The notes below the pieces were generated by a model. That model was not told the DNA's origin. It did no database searches and worked only from the letters and a program-made list of their open reading frames with translations. The position numbers and the translations under genes are program-made. From Paracoccus contaminans (GTDB taxonomy: Bacteria; Pseudomonadota; Alphaproteobacteria; Rhodobacterales; Rhodobacteraceae): a DNA stretch of 64,000 nt. Below, in pieces: positions 35,595-44,369 of this stretch; the first letter of the stretch is position 1; the number at the start of each line of letters is the position of its first letter. The DNA lies in NCBI RefSeq assembly GCF_002105555.1, contig NZ_CP020612.1, positions 2,224,001 to 2,288,000 on the forward strand, given 5' to 3'.

Positions 35595-36083
35595 ATGCCA
35601 TTCCCGCAGAACACCCCCAGGATCGACGAGTTGATCAACCTGCCCGCAGGCGAGATCGCCCAGCTTCCGGTCGAGCTTCTGGCCGCAATGCAGCACGAGA
35701 TCGACGCTGCCGCGAAGCAGATGAAGGCCGTCACCGCGCGCTTCTCGACGGCCCTCGAGGTCCGTTACGCTGCCCGCGCCGCCGAAGCCCGCCGCGCTTG
35801 CGGCAAGGATACCGGCACTGTCCGCCTTGCCGATGGCGATTTCACCGTGGTCGCCGATCTGCCGAAGCGTGTCGAATGGGACCAGACCCAGCTCTCCGCC
35901 ATGGTCGAGCGCATCCGCGCCGCCGGCGACGACCCATCCGAATACGTCGAGATCAGCTTCAAGGTGCCCGAGCGCGCCTATGTCGCATGGCCCGAGGCGA
36001 TCCGCCAAGGCTTCGAGCCCGCCCGCACCGTGAAGACCGGCACGCTGAAGATCGCGATCCTGCCGCAGGAGGACCACGCGTGA
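35595..36083 (+). CDS. unknown prophage protein before the Sak4-like ATPase
   Basis: 162 residues, N-terminal half strongly helical/coiled-coil (AQLPVELLAAMQHEIDAAAKQMKAVTARFSTALEVRYAARAAEARRACG), C-terminal half beta-rich (VRLADGDFTVVADLPKRVEWDQ ... EYVEISFKVPERAY). A GGAGG-like site precedes the ATG. Its stop overlaps the GTG of the ATPase gene. It is not recognised by name, but is typically placed in recombination modules, so an accessory role there is inferred. Confidence 0.72.
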   Translation: MPFPQNTPRIDELINLPAGEIAQLPVELLAAMQHEIDAAAKQMKAVTARFSTALEVRYAARAAEARRACGKDTGTVRLADGDFTVVADLPKRVEWDQTQLSAMVERIRAAGDDPSEYVEISFKVPERAYVAWPEAIRQGFEPARTVKTGTLKIAILPQEDHA

Positions 36084-36970
36084 GCCTCCCCATCATCACC
36101 GCCGATCAGCGGCTGGCAGAGACGCGGGGCGTCAAGGGCGTGATCTTCGGCCGCTCCGGGATCGGCAAGACCAGCCTGCTCTGGACGCTGGAAGCCTCGA
36201 CCATGCTGTTCTTTGACCTCGAGGCGGGCGACCTCGCCATCGAGGGAATGCTCATCGACGTGGTTCGGCCGCGCACCTGGAAGGAGTGTCGGGACTTCGC
36301 GGTTTTCATCGGCGGCCCGAACCCGGCGCTCCGGCCCGAACAGCCCTACAGCCAGGCGCATTTCGACGAGGTGTGCGGGCGGTTCGGAGATCCGCGCGTC
36401 CTCGCGAAATACGACACCGTCTTCATCGATTCGATCACCGTGGCCGGACGGCTCTGCTTCCAGTGGTGCCGCGGGCAGCCGGAGGCGCATTCGGAGAAGA
36501 CCGGCAAGCCGGACGTGCGCGGCGCCTACGGGCTGCACGGGCGCGAGATGATCGGCTGGCTGACCCACCTCCAGCACACGCGCGGCAAGAATGTCTGGTT
36601 CGTCGGGATCCTCGACGAGAAGCTCGACGACTTCAATCGCAAGGTCTTCGTCCCGCAGATCGACGGCTCGAAGACCGGACTCGAGCTGCCCGGCATCGTC
36701 GATCAGGTCATCACCATGGCCAGCCTGCCAGACGAGATGAACCGGCCTCAGCGCGCCTTCGTCTGCCAGACGCTGAACCCGTGGGGCTACCCGGCCAAGG
36801 ACCGCTCCGGCCGCCTCGACCTGGTCGAAGAGCCCCATCTCGGCCGGCTGATGGAGAAGATCCGCGGCCCGCTGATCCCTGCGGAACGGCGGCTGACCTA
36901 TTCGCCGCCGCAGCTGCCCCCGCCGCCCGGTCCGACGGCGACCGACACCCATTCCTATCCCACCAACTGA
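36080..36970 (+). CDS. phage AAA_24 / Sak4-like recombination ATPase
   Basis: 296 residues with a RecA-like core: Walker A GRSGIGKTSLL near residue 26, Walker B-type DTVFIDSITVAG in the middle and a Gln/Arg-rich end region. The layout fits the AAA_24 phage nucleotide-binding family, to which Sak4 recombinases belong. These anneal or pair single-stranded phage DNA with a partner SSB-like protein. Start is GTG (VSLPIITADQ), overlapping the upstream stop. The Pro-rich tail is linker-like. Neighbours (DUF669-like, helicase, PD-(D/E)XK nuclease) make a full recombination/replication module. Confidence 0.83.
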   Translation: MSLPIITADQRLAETRGVKGVIFGRSGIGKTSLLWTLEASTMLFFDLEAGDLAIEGMLIDVVRPRTWKECRDFAVFIGGPNPALRPEQPYSQAHFDEVCGRFGDPRVLAKYDTVFIDSITVAGRLCFQWCRGQPEAHSEKTGKPDVRGAYGLHGREMIGWLTHLQHTRGKNVWFVGILDEKLDDFNRKVFVPQIDGSKTGLELPGIVDQVITMASLPDEMNRPQRAFVCQTLNPWGYPAKDRSGRLDLVEEPHLGRLMEKIRGPLIPAERRLTYSPPQLPPPPGPTATDTHSYPTN

Positions 36971-36983
36971 AAGGACCCGAGCC

Positions 36984-37589
36984 ATGTCCGGTCTCTGGAA
37001 CGATTTCAACGACGCGCAGTCCAACACCAACATCATCCCCAAGGGCACGCTGGCCAAGGTGCGGCTGACGATCCGCCCCGGCGGCTTCGACGACCCGTCG
37101 CAGGGCTGGACCGGGGGCTATGCCACCCGCGGCTCGACCGGGGCTGTCTACCTCAACGGCGAGTTCACGGTCACCGAGGGCCAATACGCCCGGCGCAAGA
37201 TCTTCACGCTGATCGGGCTCTACAGCCCCAAGGGGCCCGACTGGGCCAACATGGGTCGCAGCCTCGTGCGCGGGATGCTGAACTCGGCGCGCGGGATTTC
37301 CGACAAGGATCAGTCCCCACAGGCGCAGGCGGCGCGGCGCATAAACGGTTTCGCCGATCTCGACGGGATCGAGTTCATCGCCCGGATCGACGTCGGCACC
37401 GACGCCATGGGCGAGGAAAAGAACGAGATCCGCGCCGCAGTCACGCCCGACCATCGCGACTACGCGCAGGTGATGGGGCTGGCGGCGCAGCACGGCTACC
37501 AGCCGCCCGCGCAGACGGCGCCCCAGCAGGCGCCGGTCCAGCAGCGCGCGACATCGCCGGTGCCGGGCCGTCCGGCCTGGGCTGAGTAG
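36984..37589 (+). CDS. DUF669-like single-strand DNA-binding candidate
   Basis: 201 residues. The order NIIPKGTLAKVRLTIRPGG ... GAVYLNGEFTVTEGQYARRKIFTLIGLYSP ... GRSLVRGMLNSARGI resembles DUF669 phage proteins, which accompany Sak/Sak4 recombinases and are thought to act as SSB-like partners. The last ~45 residues are Pro/Gln-rich and end PGRPAWAE, a flexible tail as in SSBs. It lies 13 bp after the ATPase gene. Identification is by pattern and context. Confidence 0.72.
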   Translation: MSGLWNDFNDAQSNTNIIPKGTLAKVRLTIRPGGFDDPSQGWTGGYATRGSTGAVYLNGEFTVTEGQYARRKIFTLIGLYSPKGPDWANMGRSLVRGMLNSARGISDKDQSPQAQAARRINGFADLDGIEFIARIDVGTDAMGEEKNEIRAAVTPDHRDYAQVMGLAAQHGYQPPAQTAPQQAPVQQRATSPVPGRPAWAE

Positions 37590-37599
37590 AGGGCGCGCG

Positions 37600-39267
37600 A
37601 TGCTCCTCCGTCCCCGCCAGAAACTCTTCGTGGAGCGCAGCCTCGCTGCGCTCTCGACTCGCGACAACACACTGGGGGTGGCGCCCACGGGTGCGGGCAA
37701 GACGATCATGCTCTCGGCCGTCACCGGCAGGATGACCGGGGACGGCGCTAAGGCTTGCGTGCTCGTCCGCCGCGACGAGCTGACCAGCCAGAACCGGGCG
37801 AAGTTCGCCCGGGTCAATCCCGACACGGAGACATCGGTCGTCGATGCCACGACCAAGTCCTGGCACGGACAGGTCACCTTCGCCATGGCGCCGACGCTGT
37901 CGCGGGCGTCCAATCTCGCGGCGATGCCGAAGCTCGATCTGCTGGTGATCGACGAGGCGCATCACGCGGTGGCCGAGAGTTATCGCCGCATAATCGACCG
38001 GGTGCGCGATGCCAATCCGGAGGCCCGAGTCTTCGGCGTCACGGCGACGCCGAACCGGGGCGACAGGAAGGGCCTGCGCGAGGTCTTCGACAATGTCGCC
38101 GACCAGGTCCGGCTGGGCGAGCTGATCGCCTCCGGCCATCTCGTGCCGCCGCGGACCTTCGTAATCGACGTGGGCGTGCAGGAGCAGTTGCGCGCCATCC
38201 GCAAGACCACCGACGACTACGACATGGGCGCGGTGGCGGCGATCATGAACCGCGCGCCCATCACCGAGGAAGTGATCCGGCACTGGGAGGAAAAGGCGGG
38301 CGACCGCCAAACCGTGGTCTTCTGCTCGACCGTCGCGCACGCGGTCGACGTCGCGACCGCCTTCAATGAGGCCGGAAACCCGGCCGCCGTCGTCCTTGGC
38401 GATATGGGCTCCACTGAGCGGAAGATGGTGCTCGAAGCCTATGCGTCCGGGGAAATCCAGGTCATCGTCAATGTCGCGGTGCTGACCGAGGGCTGGGACC
38501 ACCCGCCCACCTCCTGTGTCGTGCTGCTGCGGCCAAGTTCCTGCAAATCGACCATGATCCAGATGGTCGGGCGCGGGCTGCGCACCGTCGATCCAGTCGA
38601 GCATCCCGGCGTGGTGAAGACCGACTGCATCATTCTTGATTTCGGGATATCGAGCCTGACCCACGGCACGCTGGAACAGGACGTCGATCTCGACGGCCGC
38701 GATCCGGCGCCGGGTGTGGCCCCGACCAAGACATGCCCGGAATGCGAGGCCGAAATCCCGCTCGCGTCACGTCAGTGCCCGATCTGCGGCTACGAATTCC
38801 CCGGCGGGCCCGTGACATCGCCGCTCGAGAGCGTCGTGATGTCCGAGCTCGACCTGCTGAAACGGTCGAGCTTCGTCTGGGAAGACCTCTTCGGCGACGA
38901 CGCCGCGCTGATGGCCAGCGGCTTCAACGCCTGGGGCGGCGTGTTCTTCCTCGAGGGCCGCTGGCATGCCGTGGGCGGAGCCAGGGGGCTGCCGAGCTGC
39001 CTTCTCAGCGTGGGGGATCGCACCGTCTGCCTCGCGCGCGCCGACGACTGGCTGAACGCCCACGAGAGCGACGAGAGCGCCTTCAAGTCGAAGCGCTGGC
39101 TGAGCCAGGCGCCGACGGAAAAACAGCTGCAATACCTCGCGCCCGCGCTGCGTCAGGACTACGGGCTGACCCGCTACCGCGCCTCGGCGCTGATCACCTT
39201 CCAGTTCAACCGCCGCGACATCCGGCGTCTCGTCATGTCGGCCGCGCCCGAGCGGAGGGCGGCGTGA
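37600..39267 (+). CDS. DEAD/DEAH-box superfamily 2 helicase with zinc-finger insert
   Basis: 555 residues. Motif I APTGAGKTIM (~residue 28), motif II DEAHHA (~117), motif III-like VTATPNRGD, and motif VI QMVGRGLRT. A zinc-binding loop CPEC...CPIC follows the helicase core (~378-395), and the C-terminal ~150 residues are unique. Phage helicases of this layout unwind DNA in replication or recombination. It is encoded between the SSB-like gene and a DUF6511 gene, 10 bp and -4 bp spaced. Confidence 0.92.
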   Translation: MLLRPRQKLFVERSLAALSTRDNTLGVAPTGAGKTIMLSAVTGRMTGDGAKACVLVRRDELTSQNRAKFARVNPDTETSVVDATTKSWHGQVTFAMAPTLSRASNLAAMPKLDLLVIDEAHHAVAESYRRIIDRVRDANPEARVFGVTATPNRGDRKGLREVFDNVADQVRLGELIASGHLVPPRTFVIDVGVQEQLRAIRKTTDDYDMGAVAAIMNRAPITEEVIRHWEEKAGDRQTVVFCSTVAHAVDVATAFNEAGNPAAVVLGDMGSTERKMVLEAYASGEIQVIVNVAVLTEGWDHPPTSCVVLLRPSSCKSTMIQMVGRGLRTVDPVEHPGVVKTDCIILDFGISSLTHGTLEQDVDLDGRDPAPGVAPTKTCPECEAEIPLASRQCPICGYEFPGGPVTSPLESVVMSELDLLKRSSFVWEDLFGDDAALMASGFNAWGGVFFLEGRWHAVGGARGLPSCLLSVGDRTVCLARADDWLNAHESDESAFKSKRWLSQAPTEKQLQYLAPALRQDYGLTRYRASALITFQFNRRDIRRLVMSAAPERRAA

Positions 39268-39692
39268 ACCATGTCGCGCAAGTCCCATCCCCGCCCGCAG
39301 AGGCTCCGGATCGACCGGGCTTTTATCGCTTCTGGCATCCGCGCCCGGTGCTCTGCGCCGTCTGCACCGCGCGCACCCGCGGCTTCGGCTGGTTCGATCC
39401 CCACCGGCCACGCCCCCACCGCACCCACCGCTGGTTCTGCTCCATGGACTGCCAGGCGGCCTTCACCCTCAAAGCCCGGAAAGGATTGAGCATGGTCGAT
39501 TTCACCGAAGAGGAAATTCAGGCGCTGCCCGCCGTCATGCGCGCGCTCGCGCCCGAAATGGAGCGGATCGGCTGGGACCGGCCGCTGGGCCAGCTGACCC
39601 AGAACGACATGCACCGGCTGATCGTCACCACCATCGAGGCCTTCCGCGCCGAGATGGCCGAGATCGCCAGCCAGTCGGAGATCCCGTTCTGA
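39264..39692 (+). CDS. DUF6511-like zinc-binding prophage protein
   Basis: 142 residues from GTG (VNHVAQVPSPP), overlapping the helicase stop by 4 bp. The middle contains two Cys pairs, CAVC and CSMDC about 27 residues apart with WFDPHRPRPHRTHRW between them, probably a treble-clef-like zinc site. The C-terminal part is helical (FTEEEIQALPAVMRALAPEME). It matches the phage protein family I know as DUF6511, which has no defined function. Its stop shares a base with the nuclease start. Confidence 0.77.
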   Translation: MNHVAQVPSPPAEAPDRPGFYRFWHPRPVLCAVCTARTRGFGWFDPHRPRPHRTHRWFCSMDCQAAFTLKARKGLSMVDFTEEEIQALPAVMRALAPEMERIGWDRPLGQLTQNDMHRLIVTTIEAFRAEMAEIASQSEIPF

Positions 39693-40459
39693 TGCTGGAC
39701 TTCAACAAGCGTCCATCCATGGTCGAGCGCATCAACGCGGCCGTGGACGCGGCTCTCGAGGCTGAGCGCGCGGCGACCCCGCCGCGCGACTATCTCGGGG
39801 CTTCCCGGCTTGGGCACGCCTGCGAGCGCGCGCTGCAGTTCGAATTCGCTGGCGCGCCGAAGGACGAGGGCCAGAACTTCTCCGGCCGGTCGCTCCGGAT
39901 CTTCGCCACTGGGCATCAGCTCGAGGATCTCGCCATCCGCTGGCTGCGGGCGGCGGGGCTGGACCTCTACACCCGCAAGGGCAACCGCGCGGACGGCGAG
40001 CAGTTCGGCTTCTCGGTCGCCGGGGGCCGCATCCGCGGCCATGTCGACGGGATCGTCGCCGAGGCCCCCGCGGCGCTTGGACTGCGCACCCCCGCGCTCT
40101 GGGAGTGCAAGACGATGAACGCGAAGAACTGGCGCGAGACGGTGGCCAAGGGCGTGACTGTCGCGAAGCCGGTCTATGCCGCTCAGATCGCGCTCTACCA
40201 AGCCTACATGGAAGCGACCGTGCCGGGCATCTGCGCGAACCCGGCGCTCTTCACCGCGATCAACAAGGACACAGCCGAGCTGCACCACGAGCTGGTGCCC
40301 TTCGACGCCGATCTCGCACAGCGCATGTCGGACCGCGGCGTGCGGATCCTGCGGGCCACCGACGCGGGCGAGCTGCTCCCGCGCATCGCCGCCAATCGCG
40401 ACTTCTTCGAATGCCGGTTCTGCCCGTGGGCCGAGCGCTGCTGGAGCCTGCCGGCATGA
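39692..40459 (+). CDS. PD-(D/E)XK (RecB/Cas4-like) exonuclease
   Basis: 255 residues. The core motifs are HACERALQFEF (early conserved region), GRIRGHVDGIV (Asp of the motif) and LWECKTMNAKNW (E-x-K). A Gln/Tyr helix (YAAQIALYQAYM) follows. The C-terminus bears CRFCPWAERCW, a partial iron-sulfur-like Cys cluster as in Cas4/AddB relatives, though fewer cysteines are seen. It would make single strands for the Sak4-like annealing system. Its 3' end overlaps the primase-helicase start. Confidence 0.88.
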   Translation: MLDFNKRPSMVERINAAVDAALEAERAATPPRDYLGASRLGHACERALQFEFAGAPKDEGQNFSGRSLRIFATGHQLEDLAIRWLRAAGLDLYTRKGNRADGEQFGFSVAGGRIRGHVDGIVAEAPAALGLRTPALWECKTMNAKNWRETVAKGVTVAKPVYAAQIALYQAYMEATVPGICANPALFTAINKDTAELHHELVPFDADLAQRMSDRGVRILRATDAGELLPRIAANRDFFECRFCPWAERCWSLPA

Positions 40460-42747
40460 GCGACGACAACATCATCCATTTCAATCCCTGGCGGGATTTC
40501 AACGACGCGGCACCTCTGGCCGATCCCTTCGCGGTCGAACCGGACGCGGGCCAGATCGCGCGCTTCGTCGATGTGGTCTTTGGCTATTCCGACGGGCTGA
40601 TCCCGGTTCGCGGTTTCGTCGACAAGGGTCAGGGCAAGGACGGCCGGCCGCACAACGTCTGGATCGACGCGGACGCCACCGCGCCCGCGAAGCTCGGCAC
40701 CTTCGCCGGCTGGGCCGCGCGTGAGGGCGCGGCGGTCTATGTCATCCCCGGCACGGTCGCGGAAACGGGGCAGGCGCGCGCCGCGGACGTCCTTCAGATG
40801 CAGAGCCTCGTGGTCGATCTCGACTCGGGCGACATCCCGGCCAAGCTCGATCACCTCGTCCACCACCTAGGGCGACCGACCCTGATCGTCGAGAGCGGCG
40901 GGCGCACACCCGAGGGCGCGACCAAGCTCCATGTCTGGTGGAAGCTGACTGAACCCGCGGAGGGCGCCGATCTCGACCGGCTCTGCGCGCTCCGCGGCGA
41001 GATCGCGCTGAAGGTGGGCGGCGACACGCATTTCCGCTCGGCCCACCAGCCGATCCGCGTGCCCGGCACCGTCTATCACAAGGGCGGGCTCACCCGGCTG
41101 GTGCAAATCCGCGAGGCGACAGAGCTCGAGGTCGATCTCGCCGAGATGGCTGAACGCGTCGCCGACATGCCGCCCATGCCCGGCGTCGGCATGGCCACGG
41201 CGGAGACCCGCGAGAAACCCGCCATAGGCGATGTGCTGGTGACCCCGGTGCACGAGGGCGGCGCGGACGACTGGTCCCGCTTCGAGGGCGCCTCGGCCGC
41301 GATCGGCTATTTCCTGCGGCTGGTGCACGAGGGCCGAATGCCGATGGACGAGGGCTGGACGGCGATCTGCGGCTACAACGCCGCGATGCTGCGCCCCTCC
41401 TGGCCGCTCGACCGGCTGAAGCGCGAGACGAACCGGCTGTGGGAGCTGCACATCAAGCGGCACGGGGCGCCGCTGGTCCGCCTGGACAGCGCGGCGCCTG
41501 CGCAAACGAACCTGCCGACCTTCAGCCTCGGCGCGCTGCTCGACGACACGAGCCCGATGCCCGACGACATCATCGGCCCGCGCGTTCTGACGCCGGGCGG
41601 GCTCCTGGTGCTGGGTGGCGCGCCCAAGGTGGGCAAGAGCGACCTGCTGATCGCATTGCTCGTGCACATGGCGGCGGGCGTGCCCTTCCTCGGCTTCACC
41701 CCGCCACGGCCGCTGCGGATCTTCTACCTGCAGGCCGAGATCCAGTACCACTACCTGCGCGAACGCATGCAGCAGATCGGCCTGCCGCCCAAGCTGATTG
41801 CGGCCGCGCGCGACAACCTGATCGTCACGCCGAAGCTGCGGATGCTGCTCGATGCCGAGGGCAGCGCGCGGGTGGCCGAGGCAATCAGGGCCGCGTTCCC
41901 CGACGAACCACTCGACATCCTCTGCATCGACCCGATCCGCAATCTCTTCGACGGCGGGCCCGATGGCGGCGGCGAGAACGACAACGCCGCGATGATGTTC
42001 TTCCTGAAGGACCGGGTGGAGGTGCTGCGCGACCACGTCAACCCGGACTGCGGCGTGATCCTCGTCCACCACACCAAGAAGCTCTCGAAGCACCAGGTGA
42101 AAGAGGACCCATTTCTCGCCCTTTCCGGCGCCAGCGCACTCAGGGGTTTCTACACGACCGGCCTGATCCTCCACCGGCCCGAGGAGGATTCGACCCAGAG
42201 GCGGTTGGAAATCGAGCTGCGCAACGGCCCCGCGCTGCCCGCGAAGCTGGTGGACAAGGTCAAGGGCAAATGGGTCGAGATCAACCCGATGAACGAGCGG
42301 CTCGTGCGCCCCGAGGTCGGCGCGAAGCATGACGCCGAGCGCGATCGCAAGCGGGACGTGATCCTCTCGATCCTGCTCGACGAGGCCGCCGAGGGGCGGC
42401 TCTACACCATCAACCAGTTCGCCGAAGCCTTCGAGAACAAAGGCGGTCTGGGCGGCAAGGACACGATCCGCGACCGGATCGCGGTTCAAGCCACCAAGGG
42501 CGCCATCAAGTTCATCCGTGACGGCGCGCCATACGGGCTTGGGCCTTCGCGCTCGCGCTTCGGATACCTCTGCGTCGAGGGGATGGTCATGCCCACGGAC
42601 GGCGAGGATGTCGATCCGGCGACCGGCGAGGTCACCCCCGCCAGCATCGCAGTGCTGCCCACCCATTACAAATCGCCGCAGACCGGGGCGCTGCTCGAGG
42701 TCGAGAACCCTCAGGTCTGGGTCTATCCGGAGGGGGAACGGCCATGA
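40456..42747 (+). CDS. primase-helicase replication protein (RepB-like primase plus RepA-like ATPase)
   Basis: 763 residues in two parts. Residues ~60-240 form an archaeo-eukaryotic-type primase-like domain: LVVDLDSGD acidic motif, then ATKLHVWWKL and HFRSAHQPIRVPGTVYHKGG. Residues ~370-610 form a RecA-fold helicase: Walker A GGAPKVGKSDLL, Walker B-type DILCIDPIRNLF, and VILVHHTKK. The C-terminal ~120 residues carry a winged-helix-like region (YTINQFAEAFENKGGLGGKD). It should start and drive prophage replication. Five iteron-like repeats lie immediately downstream. Confidence 0.88.
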   Translation: MSDDNIIHFNPWRDFNDAAPLADPFAVEPDAGQIARFVDVVFGYSDGLIPVRGFVDKGQGKDGRPHNVWIDADATAPAKLGTFAGWAAREGAAVYVIPGTVAETGQARAADVLQMQSLVVDLDSGDIPAKLDHLVHHLGRPTLIVESGGRTPEGATKLHVWWKLTEPAEGADLDRLCALRGEIALKVGGDTHFRSAHQPIRVPGTVYHKGGLTRLVQIREATELEVDLAEMAERVADMPPMPGVGMATAETREKPAIGDVLVTPVHEGGADDWSRFEGASAAIGYFLRLVHEGRMPMDEGWTAICGYNAAMLRPSWPLDRLKRETNRLWELHIKRHGAPLVRLDSAAPAQTNLPTFSLGALLDDTSPMPDDIIGPRVLTPGGLLVLGGAPKVGKSDLLIALLVHMAAGVPFLGFTPPRPLRIFYLQAEIQYHYLRERMQQIGLPPKLIAAARDNLIVTPKLRMLLDAEGSARVAEAIRAAFPDEPLDILCIDPIRNLFDGGPDGGGENDNAAMMFFLKDRVEVLRDHVNPDCGVILVHHTKKLSKHQVKEDPFLALSGASALRGFYTTGLILHRPEEDSTQRRLEIELRNGPALPAKLVDKVKGKWVEINPMNERLVRPEVGAKHDAERDRKRDVILSILLDEAAEGRLYTINQFAEAFENKGGLGGKDTIRDRIAVQATKGAIKFIRDGAPYGLGPSRSRFGYLCVEGMVMPTDGEDVDPATGEVTPASIAVLPTHYKSPQTGALLEVENPQVWVYPEGERP

Positions 42748-43213
42748 TCGCCCCGGCAGATCGTTCTGCGCAGAATTGCGCAGGGGCCAGTTTGAACCAG
42801 ATGCGGGGCCTTGCCGAAACTGCCCCGCCATCCGTTCGCGAACATGCGCAAACGCCCGCTGTGATCAGTTTCGGCCCGCTTCCGAAACTGCCCCTTCAGG
42901 ATTGCGCTAGGACCGCAACGGCTACGCTGCACCCAGTTTCGGCCGGGTCAGGCGCAAGCGCACTCCCGAAACTGGAATTCCCTTTTTCTGTCAGTGTGTT
43001 GCTGCGGTTTTCCAGTTTAGGGGGTGAAACCACCCCCTACGGGGGTGGGGGAGAACGCCGCAGGCGGGTTCTCCCACGCCCACCCCCGGGGGTTCGCGCG
43101 CGTGGCTCGTCCCCGCCCAAATCTCCCGATCCGACGACGGCGGCCCCGTACCGCCAAGCACCAGACCGCCGTCGTCTTCCACCCGAGCAGCCAACCAGAA
43201 GAGGAGACCACCC
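42744..43213 (+). other. 470-bp stretch with repeats and hairpins, probably non-coding
   Basis: An ATG overlapping the primase-helicase stop opens a frame of ~160 codons that stays open to 43226, but its product is low-complexity, contains the repeat units as sequence, and ends inside the resolvase gene. I therefore treat it as doubtful. Besides the 9-bp repeats, there is CCACCCCC-TAC-GGGGGTGG (43030-43048) and GGGAGAAC (43049-43056) mirrored by GTTCTCCC (43068-43075), followed by more C/G-rich palindromic sequence. This suits an origin, terminator or packaging-related site. Confidence 0.5.
42814..42974. repeat. five 9-bp iteron-like repeats (CCGAAACTG / CAGTTTCGG)
   Basis: CCGAAACTG occurs at 42814-42822, 42882-42890 and 42966-42974, and its reverse complement CAGTTTCGG at 42866-42874 and 42934-42942. 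Two pairs face each other as inverted repeats, 7 and 23 nt apart; the second extends to 10 bp (CCAGTTTCGG...CCGAAACTGG) with GCGCAAGCGC in its loop. Five copies in 161 bp is far above chance. The site directly follows the primase-helicase gene, so an origin or a repressor/initiator binding region is likely. Confidence 0.7.
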
Positions 43214-43750
43214 ATGGCTGACCTGAATCTCGCCACACACTGCCGCGAGGCAATCCCCGATCTGCCACCCGTATCCCGATCCAACAGGTCGATGCTGGCC
43301 CTTGACCTCGGCACCGCGACGGGCTGGGCGCTGCATGGCATCGACGGGCTGATCACCTCCGGCACGGTGTCCTTCCGCCCTGGCCGGTTCGATGGCGGCG
43401 GCATGCGGTATCTCCGCTTCACCAACTGGCTGACCGAGATCGATCGGCTGTCCGGGCCCGTCGCCGCCATCTGGTTCGAGGAGGTCCGCCGCCACGCGGC
43501 CACCGACGCGGCCCATGTCTATGGCGGGCTGATGGCCACGCTGACCGCATGGGCCGAACTGCGCGGCATTCCCTACGAAGGCGTCCCGGTCGGCACGATC
43601 AAGCGCCACGCCACCGGCAAGGGCAACGCGCCGAAGGAGGCGATGATCGCCGCGGCCCGCGCCCGCGGTTTCAGCCCCGCCGACGACAACGAGGCCGACG
43701 CCATCGCGATCCTGCTCTGGGCGCTGGAGACCAAGGGGGGCCTGCAATGA
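43214..43750 (+). CDS. RuvC-like Holliday junction resolvase of phage type
   Basis: 178 residues with an RNase H-like fold: LALDLGTATGWAL containing the first catalytic Asp (~31), IWFEEVRRH with the second acid, and the terminal DDNEADAIAILLWAL with the last acids. The GTIKRHATGKGNAPKEAM stretch is typical of phage RuvC homologues. It resolves branched DNA before packaging and is the last DNA-processing gene of the early block. The coding start is 3-4 codons after a GAGGAGACC site. Confidence 0.88.
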   Translation: MADLNLATHCREAIPDLPPVSRSNRSMLALDLGTATGWALHGIDGLITSGTVSFRPGRFDGGGMRYLRFTNWLTEIDRLSGPVAAIWFEEVRRHAATDAAHVYGGLMATLTAWAELRGIPYEGVPVGTIKRHATGKGNAPKEAMIAAARARGFSPADDNEADAIAILLWALETKGGLQ

Positions 43751-43944
43751 GGCGGTTTCCCCGTGGCTATGGCGGCGAGCGCCGCAACCCCGAACAGGTC
43801 AAGCGCGACGGCTGGAAGGAGCAACGCGTGTTCGCAGTTTCCCTTGACGACCAGAGACTTACTTGGCCTGAGCGGGAGCTGGTGCGGCAACTCGGCGAGC
43901 GTCTTTACGGCGCGCGCCCAACACAACGAGAGGTGAGGAAATGA
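43747..43944 (+). CDS. small unknown prophage protein (65 residues)
   Basis: A basic protein (MRRFPRGYGGERRNPEQVKRD then VSLDDQRLTWPERELVRQLGERLYG). It overlaps the resolvase stop (ATGA) and is itself overlapped by the next gene. The helical second half could bind a partner. It was accepted because both ends are coupled to real genes. Function is unknown. Confidence 0.62.
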   Translation: MRRFPRGYGGERRNPEQVKRDGWKEQRVFAVSLDDQRLTWPERELVRQLGERLYGARPTQREVRK

Positions 43945-44369
43945 CCCATTGGACACCAGCCGACGTGGAGGCGCGGCTCTCCGAGGCGGGGATGATCCTG
44001 CGCCGTCTGCCGGAGCCCCGGCGCAACGGATACTTCAGCACATGGCCCGAGATCGTCCACGGATTCGCGGACAAGGTGGGCCAGGAGCCGAAGCCCATGC
44101 GCGTCTCGCCCTCGCCGCGGGACATCGCGCGGATGGAGGAGACGCTAACTTGGACGAACTGCCTCGAGCCCATCGACGGCAAGATCGTCTGGATGAAGGC
44201 GCATGACGAGCGCTGGAAGAACATCTGCTGGCACGTCGGTCTCTGCCACGCCGCTGCGCACCAGCACTGGCGCTACGGGCTGTCGCTCATCGCGCTGAAC
44301 CTCAACAGGCGGCCCTTCAACCGGAAACTGCCGATCCTCGAGATCATCAAGCTTGCGCGCAGCCAGTAG
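43941..44369 (+). CDS. DUF6362-like prophage protein
   Basis: 142 residues. It begins THWTPADVEARLSEAGMILRRLPEP and ends RRPFNRKLPILEIIKLAR, with a central aromatic-rich WTNCLEP/CWHVGLCHAAAHQHWRYG. The pattern fits the DUF6362 family common in Rhodobacterales phages. A short HTH at ~WRYGLSLIALNLNRR may bind DNA. It is the last gene of the early operon, 443 bp before the methyltransferases. Confidence 0.73.
   Translation: MTHWTPADVEARLSEAGMILRRLPEPRRNGYFSTWPEIVHGFADKVGQEPKPMRVSPSPRDIARMEETLTWTNCLEPIDGKIVWMKAHDERWKNICWHVGLCHAAAHQHWRYGLSLIALNLNRRPFNRKLPILEIIKLARSQ

Noticed and set aside
42744..43226. 160-codon frame overlapping the primase-helicase stop
   Set aside because: Low-complexity, carries the 9-bp repeats and hairpins as coding sequence, and enters the resolvase gene. 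Kept only as a doubtful frame.
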